From an uncultured Lachnospiraceae bacterium (GTDB lineage: Bacteria > Bacillota_A > Clostridia > Lachnospirales > Lachnospiraceae): DNA of 17,144 nt. A model generated the notes under the pieces. That model searched no databases. It was not told where the DNA came from and was given only the letters and a program-made list of their open reading frames with translations. The DNA is taken from positions 1-17,144 of the forward strand of contig CAJUQU010000021.1 in NCBI GenBank assembly GCA_910588595.1, written 5' to 3'. Of this stretch, positions 1-7,188 are shown piece by piece (the first letter of the stretch is position 1; the number at the start of each line of letters is the position of its first letter). A program made the translations under genes and the position numbers.

Positions 1-297
1 GAAAGGCTTATCTGTCTGGAAACCAACGATTGTCTCCTTGCTCTTGTCGAGGTATCCCGGACCATGAGAAGTGATTGTGGAGATAACCTTTGTGTCCATG
101 TCAAGAACACCGCCGGCTTCTCTTTCCTTCTTCTGAAGGTCAAGAACCATGTCCCATAAATCTTTTGTGTTCTGTGTAGGTCCTGCAAGGAAAGCCTCAT
201 CACCTTCATACGGTGTATAGTTCTTCTGGATGAAGTCACGCACGTTAATTTCGCTTTCCCACTTGCCACCTACAAAATCTGTCCATTCTGGTCTCAT
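1..297 (-). CDS. pflB: Pyruvate formate-lyase (formate acetyltransferase), N-terminal 99 residues
   Basis: The enzyme is a cytosolic glycyl-radical enzyme that converts pyruvate and CoA to acetyl-CoA and formate, central to mixed-acid fermentation in anaerobes. The first 99 residues are visible, beginning MRPEWTDFVGGKW and continuing with FIQKNYTPYEGDEAFL, then TLW-like and SHGPGYLDK segments typical of the PFL N-terminus. The catalytic cysteines and the C-terminal glycyl radical loop lie outside the window. The ATG at 297 is preceded by AGGAGG (307-312) at about 9 bases. Codon choice favours GTT/CTT/GGT more than the other genes here, as expected of a highly expressed gene. A strong promoter lies 119 bases upstream. 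Identification comes from recalled family sequence; confidence is high despite the truncation. Confidence 0.93.
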   Translation of the reverse strand, partial: MRPEWTDFVGGKWESEINVRDFIQKNYTPYEGDEAFLAGPTQNTKDLWDMVLDLQKKEREAGGVLDMDTKVISTITSHGPGYLDKSKETIVGFQTDKPF

Positions 298-415
298 TTT
301 GCAAAGCCTCCTAAATATAATTTTAATTTTTATGCGGTATGGCACCGCTGGTTACTGAAGTTTAGAATGTTGATTGTTACGAAAATGTGAAGTCCTGTCT
401 AACATTCATAATTGT

Positions 416-445
416 ATTATATCCTTAATATTGTATACACGTCAA
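416..445 (-). promoter_or_regulatory. Sigma-A-type promoter of pflB
   Basis: On the minus strand TTGACG (440-445) is followed by an 18-base spacer and a perfect TATAAT (416-421). This leaves a leader of roughly 110 bases before the pflB start at 297. The intergenic stretch 298-576 is AT-rich and otherwise holds no gene that I can support. An imperfect palindrome of GTAC-type half-sites around 456-472 sits just upstream of the -35 box and could be a regulator site, but it matches no operator that I recognise. Confidence 0.75.
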
Positions 446-576
446 CACTATTCTTTGTACTTTTTTGTGTACAGGGGAGTTAAAATTATTAAAAAATTGT
501 GAATTATAACGGAGGGGGCGATTTTGTGTCTGCCAGTCTATTGCCAGATTTTCATAATGAAGTGTTTGGCGATCTA

Positions 577-1656
577 TCAGCGACAATGCATCTGATCACG
601 ATCCATCAGCCGCTGGATATCATACAGGACGTTCATCCGGTTTCCGCCAGCCTCCGAATGGTATTTGCGCAGGATTCTTTTTACTGCCATATCTGCATTT
701 TGCTTATTTGTGTCCATCAGCAGTGCCAGCAGCTGTGTGGAGCTGTATTTCGTCGTCACGTCGCCTTTCCTCAGAGAGAATACGACAGCATGCTGTAAGT
801 GTTCAAGCTGCTGCTGGATCACCACCGTATCCGCATCTATATACTCCTCCAGGGTGAAAAGAACACATTGCACCTCGCGATGGTCGCGGATCAGATTCCG
901 CTCCATAAATCGGTAGATCTTCTCAAAATGATCGTACTCGACTTCGAATGATCCTTCCATTTTCTGATCTTTCAATTTTTCTGTGATCTCCTCGAGTGAG
1001 CAGCGCGCTCTGCTATGGTTGAAGTCACTGTTTCCGGATCTGTTCACATCGGCAAAGAAGCGATATCCGTTCTTACCCTCATTTTTCACGCTATATAATG
1101 CCTTATCTGCATTTTCGTACAGCGCCTCGTAGGTCACACCGTCATGCGGTGCACTGGCGATGCCAATAGATACAGTCACCCGCATCAGCCTGCCCGGTGT
1201 GACCAGACTGCGTTCGATGTGTCGGATAAAACGCCGTGCCTTTGCGATCACTTCGTACTTGTCACAATAGCCTGGAGAAAAAACAACAAATTCGTCGCCG
1301 CCAAGCCTTGCGATAATATCATTTGGATCCACGGATTCCTTGAGTGCTTTTGCAAATTTTATGAGAACGCAGTCTCCTTCCACATGTCCATAGTTATCGT
1401 TGACACTCTTAAAATTATCGAGGTCCATGATGAAAAAGGTTCCTTCGCAATGCGCGAACAGACTGGAGTTGACCAACTCGGGGATTCCCTGGCGGTTCCG
1501 AAGTCCTGTAAGCGGATCGCGCTTTGCCATGGCGATCATTTCCCGCTGTCTTTCGACAGTCTTTGCCATTTCCCGCAGCTGTTGTTCCAGCTGCTGTTTC
1601 ATTTTTTCAAGTTCCACTAGTCTTTGATCTTCACTGATCGTTTCTTCTGCCTGCAT
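577..1656 (-). CDS. Cytosolic diguanylate cyclase (GGDEF) with degenerate second GGDEF-like module
   Basis: Predicted to make cyclic di-GMP from two GTP. The 359-residue protein has no membrane segment. Residues 10-45 are a Q/E/K-rich coiled coil that could mediate dimerisation. The GGDEF domain covers about 46-205, with DPLTGLRNR, the metal/substrate segment MDLDNFKSVND (78-87) and an intact GGDEF (119-123). The product-inhibition RxxD site expected five residues before GGDEF reads DPND, so allosteric inhibition is probably lost. Residues about 240-355 look like a second GGDEF fold in which KYSST replaces the active-site loop; this assignment is inference. The start is set at 1656: the AGAGGG (1663-1668) is 6 bases from it, but directly abuts the ATG at 1662. 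It lies alone on its strand, with 176 bases to the next upstream gene. Confidence 0.88.
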   Translation of the reverse strand: MQAEETISEDQRLVELEKMKQQLEQQLREMAKTVERQREMIAMAKRDPLTGLRNRQGIPELVNSSLFAHCEGTFFIMDLDNFKSVNDNYGHVEGDCVLIKFAKALKESVDPNDIIARLGGDEFVVFSPGYCDKYEVIAKARRFIRHIERSLVTPGRLMRVTVSIGIASAPHDGVTYEALYENADKALYSVKNEGKNGYRFFADVNRSGNSDFNHSRARCSLEEITEKLKDQKMEGSFEVEYDHFEKIYRFMERNLIRDHREVQCVLFTLEEYIDADTVVIQQQLEHLQHAVVFSLRKGDVTTKYSSTQLLALLMDTNKQNADMAVKRILRKYHSEAGGNRMNVLYDIQRLMDRDQMHCR

Positions 1657-1832
1657 ATTCATCCCTCTACTGACTTTTAACGATAGTTCATTATTCCGTG
1701 TTGAACCGGATTTTCAAATAAGTATTTAGTACAACTATACCGTAAATACAGGCTAAATTCTACAAAAATTAACGATACTCTTCATTGCATACTTTTACAA
1801 ATTGAGCGAAACTTAATTTTATCAGCGTTGAC

Positions 1833-2309
1833 TCACGTTGAGCCGTCAGTGTTCTGCCGGCATGCCTTCATTTCCATGCGCAGATAGACCATGTCGGTCA
1901 ACTGTCTGCCGCACTCAAATATAGGGTGGTCATAATTGTCTAAAAAAAAGTTTTTGACGCAGTGTGACCGCTTAAAACCACATTTTTCATAAAAAGGTAT
2001 CGTCAGAGGGCTGTCTCCTGTACCGACCTGCAGGATTTCAAAAGCTTCCCCGTACTGCCTTGTTACAAAGCAGACCAGTGCTCTGGCGTACCCTCTGCCC
2101 TGGTATTCCGGGGCAGTTGCGATGTTTTTGATCTCGAGGATCCCATCGCCCTCGTCGGTGACGACACAGACCGCCCTGACGCCGTTGTCGTCCAAGGCGT
2201 ACATCGTGCCGCGCTCCAAATAACGGTCGATCATGCTCTCCTGTTCGTCCGCGAGCAGGAGCAGGTCGAGATATTGCTTTTTGTTCTCAGGAACTTCGAT
2301 GATGTTCAA
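1833..2309 (-). CDS. GNAT-family N-acetyltransferase
   Basis: A 158-residue acetyl-CoA-dependent acyltransferase of the GCN5-related family; substrate unknown. The acetyl-CoA pyrophosphate-binding motif is visible as APEYQGRGYARAL (residues 67-79), preceded by the beta-4 segment ILEIKNIAT and followed by a C-terminal FYEKCGFKRS, the usual beta-5/alpha-4 signature of GNATs. I chose a TTG start at 2309 because AAAGGAGG lies 6 bases upstream; the longer frame starting at 2342 would place this ribosome binding site inside the coding region. The gene is on the same strand as the diguanylate cyclase downstream, but 176 bases separate them. A stem-loop terminator at 2373-2397 separates it from the gene upstream. 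No clear promoter was found in the short gap. Confidence 0.85.
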   Translation of the reverse strand: MNIIEVPENKKQYLDLLLLADEQESMIDRYLERGTMYALDDNGVRAVCVVTDEGDGILEIKNIATAPEYQGRGYARALVCFVTRQYGEAFEILQVGTGDSPLTIPFYEKCGFKRSHCVKNFFLDNYDHPIFECGRQLTDMVYLRMEMKACRQNTDGST

Positions 2310-2372
2310 GATTTTCCTCCTTTGTTGCAGCGAACATGGCAAGAATTTGCACCGCTGTTTGTGAAGTTAAAC

Positions 2373-2397
2373 GGGGGACTATTCTGTACAGTCCCCC
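2373..2397 (-). terminator. Hairpin terminator downstream of the PD-(D/E)XK-like gene
   Basis: A perfect 8-bp stem, GGGGGACT (2373-2380) and AGTCCCCC (2390-2397), closes a 9-base loop, 13 bases after the stop codon of the minus-strand gene at 2410. The trailing bases on that strand (GTTTAACTTC) are only weakly T-rich, so termination may be partial. Confidence 0.6.
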
Positions 2398-2409
2398 ATT
2401 CATGATACT

Positions 2410-2808
2410 TTATTCCTCGATGCCCGCTTTCTTCTTGGTCATGGAGTACTTTTCGCCGAGTTGTGCCAGCAATTTTACAGGCTTTTCCTCCCTGACGATC
2501 GAATCCGTGGTGTCCGCATCAAAGATATCGGCAGTGCCTGCCTCCGCATTGTACAGACATGCGTAGGACAGTGCCTTGTAAAAAGTCCCGGCGTTCACGT
2601 CATCGCCCGGCGATTTGTACTCAAGGATATTATTCCCGAAAAAGAAATCGACAATGTCATTTTTGATGATAAGCAGGTCTATTTTCAGGGGCATTTTGCC
2701 CAGGTTATGTTCCTGCTCATAGGTCAGGTAGTTCTTGTATTCCCGAAGCGCTAACTCCACGGCGGAGCAGAATGTGAGATGCCATTGGATATTGTCTTGT
2801 ATGTCCAA
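2410..2808 (-). CDS. Short PD-(D/E)XK nuclease-like protein, probably truncated
   Basis: The 132-residue product resembles a Clostridia protein family with a PD-(D/E)XK fold that databases often leave as hypothetical. Visible core: an acidic helix (VELALRE, residues 17-23), LKIDLLIIK with Asp44, then ILEYKSPGDD with Glu63-x-Lys65, and the following YKALSYACLY helix. These give the D...ExK arrangement of the nuclease fold. Relatives that I recall are about twice this length, so the C-terminal end (KLLAQLGEKYSMTKKKAGIEE region) may be a remnant after a deletion. Whether it cuts DNA is unknown. The start is a TTG at 2808 with AAGGAAG about 9 bases upstream. It has its own promoter (2841-2869) and terminator (2373-2397), and is transcribed divergently from the UvrA-like gene. 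Confidence 0.6.
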   Translation of the reverse strand: MDIQDNIQWHLTFCSAVELALREYKNYLTYEQEHNLGKMPLKIDLLIIKNDIVDFFFGNNILEYKSPGDDVNAGTFYKALSYACLYNAEAGTADIFDADTTDSIVREEKPVKLLAQLGEKYSMTKKKAGIEE

Positions 2809-2840
2809 TAAAGTATGCTTCCTTTCCCGTTTGTGTCCTC

Positions 2841-2869
2841 AGTATATCATATCGCCTGTCTGTGCGCAA
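2841..2869 (-). promoter_or_regulatory. Promoter of the PD-(D/E)XK-like gene
   Basis: On the minus strand TTGCGC (2864-2869), a 17-base spacer and TATACT (2841-2846) make a good sigma-A-type promoter, 33 bases upstream of the TTG start at 2808. Confidence 0.6.
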
Positions 2870-3058
2870 CTGAATCCCGTAGACTATGATGCACACTCTA
2901 TACAATATTTCGACAGTGATGCAGTGGCATCGTCTGGAAATTTTAACGACGCAATGGCAGGAATGATTTTTCAAACACGCTCTAGCTTTGTTAGCAAGAT
3001 TTATCAACCGGAAAGCAGTCGTGTCTATGGAAAGGCAGCCGTAACCGTGATAAGATAA
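2861..3058 (+). other. Possible C-terminal remnant of an unknown gene in the divergent intergenic region
   Basis: The 295-base stretch 2809-3103 has no complete gene. From about 2861 one plus-strand frame reads to a TAA at 3056-3058 with a protein-like sequence (DYDAHSIQYFDSDAV, then GNFNDAMAGMIFQTRSS and RVYGKAAVTVIR). It has no start codon with a ribosome binding site, and its left end overlaps the minus-strand promoter. It may be the tail of a deleted gene; I do not recognise the family. The same stretch also contains a weak candidate promoter for the next gene (TGGAAA 3028-3033, 17 bases, TAAGAT 3051-3056 with a preceding TG). Confidence 0.25.
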
Positions 3059-3103
3059 ATGTGACAAGATATAGATCATTATTGGAAGAAAGGAATACAG
3101 AGA

Positions 3104-5509
3104 ATGAACACCCACATCGAGATCAAAAACGCAAGAATCCACAATCTAAGAGGGATCGACGTTAGCATTCCCAAGCAGAAGCTCACTGTCATCACGGGCG
3201 TGTCGGGCAGCGGGAAGTCAAGCCTGGCATTTGACACGCTCTACGAGGAGGGAAAGAGAAGATATCTGATGTTCTCCGGCACAGAATTCATGGTAGATTC
3301 CGTGCCGTCATTTGACAGCATCACGGGGCTCTCGCCGACAGTCGCGGTCGAGCAGAGGATCATACGGCAGTCCAATCCGAGAAGTACCGTGGGGACCAAG
3401 ACAAAGATAAGCGCCATGCTTGCGGCGCTGTATGCCAGTTACGGAAACTGTCTGCCGGAGTACGATGACAGACAGCACATAGACATCTCCATGTTCCAGC
3501 GCAATTCGCCCAAAGGAATGTGTGTGAAATGTCTGGGCAAGGGCATCATCAAGTGGATCGATGCCGACAGGATGTTCGCCGACCGGAGTCAGCATATTTG
3601 CGAGGTCGCGTGCGACCTGGGCAAAAAGGGAGCGACGAGATCGATGCTCGAGGAATTCTGTCGGAGCCATAACATGGATCTGTGGAAGGACAGGCTGTCT
3701 GATCTGACAGAGGAGCAGATTGACCTGCTCAAATACGGGGACGGCGGGAAGTCAAAATTTTACGGCTTCATTCCGTGGATCACCATGCTCACCAACGGCG
3801 CTGTGTCAACTTCCGGAAGAACGGCGTACCTGTTAAAGAATGCGGGCATGATGGCGGAGCGGACCTGTACAAAATGCGGCGGGACGGGACTTGGCGAACG
3901 GGCTTCCCACACAACCTTTGCAGGCAGGACCATCAATGAGCTGGAGGACATGTACATCAGCGATCTGCTCGATTTTTTGCGGGAAAGTTACAGGGCGTGC
4001 GGCGGGAGGAACCCGCTGTTGAAGGAGATCGTCACAAAGCTGTCCTGCATGGTCGATGTGGGGCTCCATCACCTGGCACTCTCGCGTCCTGTCCCGTCGC
4101 TCTCGGGCGGTGAGATCCAGCGATTGTTCCTGGCAAGCTACATCATCGCGGAGATGGACTCCATCGTCTTTGTGTTTGACGAGCCCACGATCGGGCTGCA
4201 TGAGATCGAGAAGGAGAATCTGATACGCATTATCCGAAAGCTGGTCGTCAATGGAAACACTGTCGTGGTGGTGGAGCACGATGAGCAGTTTATCCGCGAG
4301 GCGGACTACATTATCGATATGGGACCCGGCGCCGGGATCCGGGGCGGCGCGAAGATCTACGAGGGTGCCTATGAAGCGTTTTTGCGATGTGCAGGATCAA
4401 AAACGGCGCCCTATCTATACGAAGATCCGCTCGGCGCAGGCGGGCGGGAAGGTTTTCAGATCAAGAGGGCATACCGCGGGGTCGACAGGAGCAAAATGCT
4501 GACGATCGCAGGCGCGAAGCTGCACAATCTAAAAAATATCACCGTCGAGATCCCGCTCGGTGTCATGGTGGGGGTGGCAGGTGTGTCGGGCAGCGGCAAA
4601 TCCAGCCTGATCGCGGACACGTTAGTGCCTGCCTTAAAACAACAGTTAAAAGCCAAGTGTGTCATGGATGGGGACGACGAGGAAGAGCAGGCGGAAATTC
4701 CTGACAGGAGTGTCACATTGACGGGTGCAGGAAATATCAGGCACTGCTTCATTATTGACCAGCGGCCGATCGGTCGGAGCAGGACTTCGTGTCCGGCTAC
4801 GTACACAGGTATTTTTGACCGGATTCGAAGCCTGTTTGCGGCGAGTGACAAGGCAAAGGAATGCGGTTATACAGCAGGTATGTTTTCCGTGAACAGCAAG
4901 GGCGGTTGTCCTAAATGCAAGGGTGAAGGTGTCATACATTACCATGTGGGCTTGGGCAATTTTATGGACATTGACTGCGATGCGTGTGGCGGCAGCGGAT
5001 ATATCAGGGAGGCGATGGAAGTGACTGTCGACGGGAAGAATATCCGCGAGGTGCTGGAGATGAGTGTGGACGAGGCGAAGGATTTTTTTGCCGCGAAGGA
5101 CAGTGCCATCGACAACATGCTCACGGTCCTGCAGCGCGTGGGAATGGGCTACATCAAATTAGGACAGGCGACACCGACGATCTCCGGCGGCGAGAGCCAG
5201 CGCATCAAGCTTGCAAAGGAGCTGTCAAAGGGAAAGAGCAATAAGGGCGCACTGTACATATTGGATGAGCCGACGACGGGGCTTTCCTTTTATGACAGTG
5301 AACAGCTGATGCACCTGCTGGATGAGCTTGTCGACATGGGAAACTCCATCATAGTCACAGAGCACGATCCGTACATACTCTCCAACTGCGACTACATCGT
5401 CGAGCTGGGCGAGGGCGGCGGAAACGAGGGCGGCAATGTGATCGCGGCAGGGACGCCTGCGGAGCTGAAAAGGACTCCCGGATCAGTCATAGGGAGGTAT
5501 ATGAAATGA
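3104..5509 (+). CDS. UvrA-like twin-ABC ATPase, short class lacking the UvrB-binding region
   Basis: An 801-residue soluble ABC ATPase of the excinuclease UvrA superfamily. First half: Walker A GVSGSGKSS (32-40), CxxC at 140-143 and 255-258, signature LSGGEIQR (333-340), Walker B VFDEPTIGL, H-loop His392. Second half: Walker A 493-501, a C-x2-C-x19-C-x2-C zinc module (602-628), signature ISGGESQR (693-700), Walker B ILDEPTTGL and H-loop His754. Canonical UvrA is about 940 residues; the missing part lies between Walker A and the signature of the first half, where UvrA binds UvrB. This matches the UvrA2/DrrC-like class found in drug-producing or drug-tolerant bacteria, so a role in tolerance to DNA-binding compounds is plausible but unproven. 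AGGA (3091-3094) precedes the ATG by 9 bases. The stop overlaps the serine hydrolase start by 4 bases, implying translational coupling. Confidence 0.9.
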   Translation: MNTHIEIKNARIHNLRGIDVSIPKQKLTVITGVSGSGKSSLAFDTLYEEGKRRYLMFSGTEFMVDSVPSFDSITGLSPTVAVEQRIIRQSNPRSTVGTKTKISAMLAALYASYGNCLPEYDDRQHIDISMFQRNSPKGMCVKCLGKGIIKWIDADRMFADRSQHICEVACDLGKKGATRSMLEEFCRSHNMDLWKDRLSDLTEEQIDLLKYGDGGKSKFYGFIPWITMLTNGAVSTSGRTAYLLKNAGMMAERTCTKCGGTGLGERASHTTFAGRTINELEDMYISDLLDFLRESYRACGGRNPLLKEIVTKLSCMVDVGLHHLALSRPVPSLSGGEIQRLFLASYIIAEMDSIVFVFDEPTIGLHEIEKENLIRIIRKLVVNGNTVVVVEHDEQFIREADYIIDMGPGAGIRGGAKIYEGAYEAFLRCAGSKTAPYLYEDPLGAGGREGFQIKRAYRGVDRSKMLTIAGAKLHNLKNITVEIPLGVMVGVAGVSGSGKSSLIADTLVPALKQQLKAKCVMDGDDEEEQAEIPDRSVTLTGAGNIRHCFIIDQRPIGRSRTSCPATYTGIFDRIRSLFAASDKAKECGYTAGMFSVNSKGGCPKCKGEGVIHYHVGLGNFMDIDCDACGGSGYIREAMEVTVDGKNIREVLEMSVDEAKDFFAAKDSAIDNMLTVLQRVGMGYIKLGQATPTISGGESQRIKLAKELSKGKSNKGALYILDEPTTGLSFYDSEQLMHLLDELVDMGNSIIVTEHDPYILSNCDYIVELGEGGGNEGGNVIAAGTPAELKRTPGSVIGRYMK

Positions 5510-6435
5510 ATATCAAGGAAAAAATAGATCGGTACATAGCAAGCCGTCGCTATCGGCAGGTGAACAGTGTCCTGCTGTGCAGGGACGACGAAATACTGGT
5601 AGAATGCCATTATAATGGTTTTCGGGAAAACAGCAGAAATGTGGTCTTGTCCGTGGCGAAGAGTATCATGTCAGTCTGTGCGGGGATCGCGCTGGACAGG
5701 GGGCTATTGCAAAGCCTCGAGGATCCGGTTTATCAGTATATCCCGGTGTTTCGCGAATGCCGCGATCCGTTTCACAGAATGATCACGGTGCGCCATCTGC
5801 TGACGATGACTTCCGGGATCTGCTGGAATGGAGGTGTCCACTACCACTGTCCCATGATGCGGCAGCTTCGGGATTCGGGGGACTGGATCTCGCACATTGC
5901 GGACTGTGCGGTCGCCGATGTCCCGGGAACGAAGTACAATTATAAGGAGTGGGACGTGATCCTGCTGGCAAAGCTTTTGGACAAGGCGTGCGGTGACATG
6001 TTTGATTTTATGGACGAAAATCTGTTCAGACCCCTGGGGATCGAGAGTGCGCGCTGGTATCAGAGTCCGTGCGGCGTGTACTACAGTGTGGGAGACGGTG
6101 CGGACAATGACAACGAGACGAAGTTCGCACTGACGGCGCTCGACATGATGAAGATCGGACAGCTTTTTCTGCATGAAGGAATGCACAGGGGAGAGCGGAT
6201 CCTGTCCGCGGAGTACATTCGACAGGCAGTGACGCCGCTCAAGTCGAATCCCGCGTACGGTTTTCTGTGGTGGGTCGGGGACGACTGGTACGGCTGCCGC
6301 GGATACGGCGGTCAGAGCGTCACGGTGATTCCGGCTGAAAATGCGGTGATCGTGACGCAGGCAACGCCGACCGACAGAGGAATGGGGTATTTTGACCTGG
6401 TGGGGTACTGCAGGGAGGTATTACAGGAGGACTGA
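5506..6435 (+). CDS. Cytosolic serine hydrolase, class C beta-lactamase/penicillin-binding-protein-like fold
   Basis: A 309-residue member of the beta-lactamase (PF00144-type) family, which includes esterases, NylB-like amidases and D-aminopeptidases. The nucleophile motif is S49-V-A-K52 in VVLSVAKSIMSVC; the second motif is the Tyr of TKYNYKEWD (144-146); the third motif, usually HxG or KTG, appears as GYGGQ (266-270). LLTMTSGI after the first helix is also typical. There is no signal peptide or membrane helix, so it should act in the cytosol, unlike true penicillin-binding proteins. Its ATG overlaps the UvrA-like stop codon (ATGA) and has AGGGAGG (5491-5497) 8 bases upstream, so the two are one operon. 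Hydrolysis or inactivation of a toxic small molecule would fit next to the UvrA-like protein, but the substrate cannot be read from sequence. Confidence 0.88.
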   Translation: MNIKEKIDRYIASRRYRQVNSVLLCRDDEILVECHYNGFRENSRNVVLSVAKSIMSVCAGIALDRGLLQSLEDPVYQYIPVFRECRDPFHRMITVRHLLTMTSGICWNGGVHYHCPMMRQLRDSGDWISHIADCAVADVPGTKYNYKEWDVILLAKLLDKACGDMFDFMDENLFRPLGIESARWYQSPCGVYYSVGDGADNDNETKFALTALDMMKIGQLFLHEGMHRGERILSAEYIRQAVTPLKSNPAYGFLWWVGDDWYGCRGYGGQSVTVIPAENAVIVTQATPTDRGMGYFDLVGYCREVLQED

Positions 6436-6509
6436 TACTGCAGGCGGATATTGGGGCATCGAAATCATAAAATAGTAATTGCTATATCAGTGATATCACG
6501 CGCGCGTCT

Positions 6510-7178
6510 TTGGATCTGCAGCGGTTTTTCCATCAGATCAGGCTGATCTTTCCGCCCATGAACGGGGCGTTTGCGCCGAGTGATGAGGAGCTGTCTGCCA
6601 GACCGGATCTGGAAGAGAGACTCTGCGATTACTGTATCGGGGAGGATATCATCTATCTCTCGCTTTCCTATTCGGTTGCGGACAGTGCATACAACCTGGT
6701 GAAGCGCGCTGCGTATTTTGCGGGTGTCGGCTTCTTTTCGCCGTCGGACGGCGGGGAGGCTTTGGTCTATTTTGAGAGCCGCTGCCCGATGCTTCTAGAG
6801 GGCGGGTGGTTCCAGGCAGTAAGTGTGTCTGATTTTGGCAGCGTCCGCACGAAACTCGGTGAAATGACAGCAAAAGAGCGCAGTTATCTCTATCTGACAG
6901 ACCCGGTTGGCAGCTATATCCAGGTCGGCGGTTTTGGGGACATTTTCACAGTCGAGAGACGCGTATATACGGACTGCATGTCGTACACACACCAGAAAGC
7001 AGGATATTTATCTGCAGGAGGATCAGATGAGGAAGGCTGCGTGGAGATCGCCGGAAATCAGGTGAGCGTAAAGCGGCATCAGATCTTATCGGGTGGAACG
7101 GTGCAGCAGTTATTTTGGGACTTTTTCCGGCAGACGGAGACGGCGGACCAGATCGGGTGGACAGAGATTCAACTTTGA
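6510..7178 (+). CDS. Unrecognised protein of about 222 residues with unclear start
   Basis: I do not recognise this family. The frame is open from just after a TAA at 6468-6470 and ends in TGA at 7178; codon use matches the neighbours, so it is probably or was coding. The sequence is soluble, mildly acidic and aromatic-rich (RFFHQIRLIFPPMNGAF near the start; SYIQVGGFGDIFTVERRVYT mid-protein; QLFWDFF near the end). It has no membrane segment and no catalytic motif that I know. The only early starts are a TTG at 6510 and an ATG at 6558, neither with a ribosome binding site. A 10-bp perfect palindrome GTGATATCAC (6491-6500) lies just ahead. It may have lost its N-terminus or be read through from the upstream operon. 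Its stop is 10 bases before the AAA/PD-(D/E)XK relic. Confidence 0.55.
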   Translation: MDLQRFFHQIRLIFPPMNGAFAPSDEELSARPDLEERLCDYCIGEDIIYLSLSYSVADSAYNLVKRAAYFAGVGFFSPSDGGEALVYFESRCPMLLEGGWFQAVSVSDFGSVRTKLGEMTAKERSYLYLTDPVGSYIQVGGFGDIFTVERRVYTDCMSYTHQKAGYLSAGGSDEEGCVEIAGNQVSVKRHQILSGGTVQQLFWDFFRQTETADQIGWTEIQL

Positions 7179-7188
7179 GGGGGCTGAT

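Noticed and set aside
499..798. Plus-strand ORF of 99 codons preceded by a GGAGGGGG run
   Set aside because: Most of it is antisense to the GGDEF gene, the translation has no family resemblance, and the purine run is within an AT-rich promoter region.
2717..3142. Minus-strand open frame of 141 codons between the divergent genes
   Set aside because: It would overlap the start of the UvrA-like gene and the PD-(D/E)XK-like gene in another frame, has no ribosome binding site, and has shadow composition.
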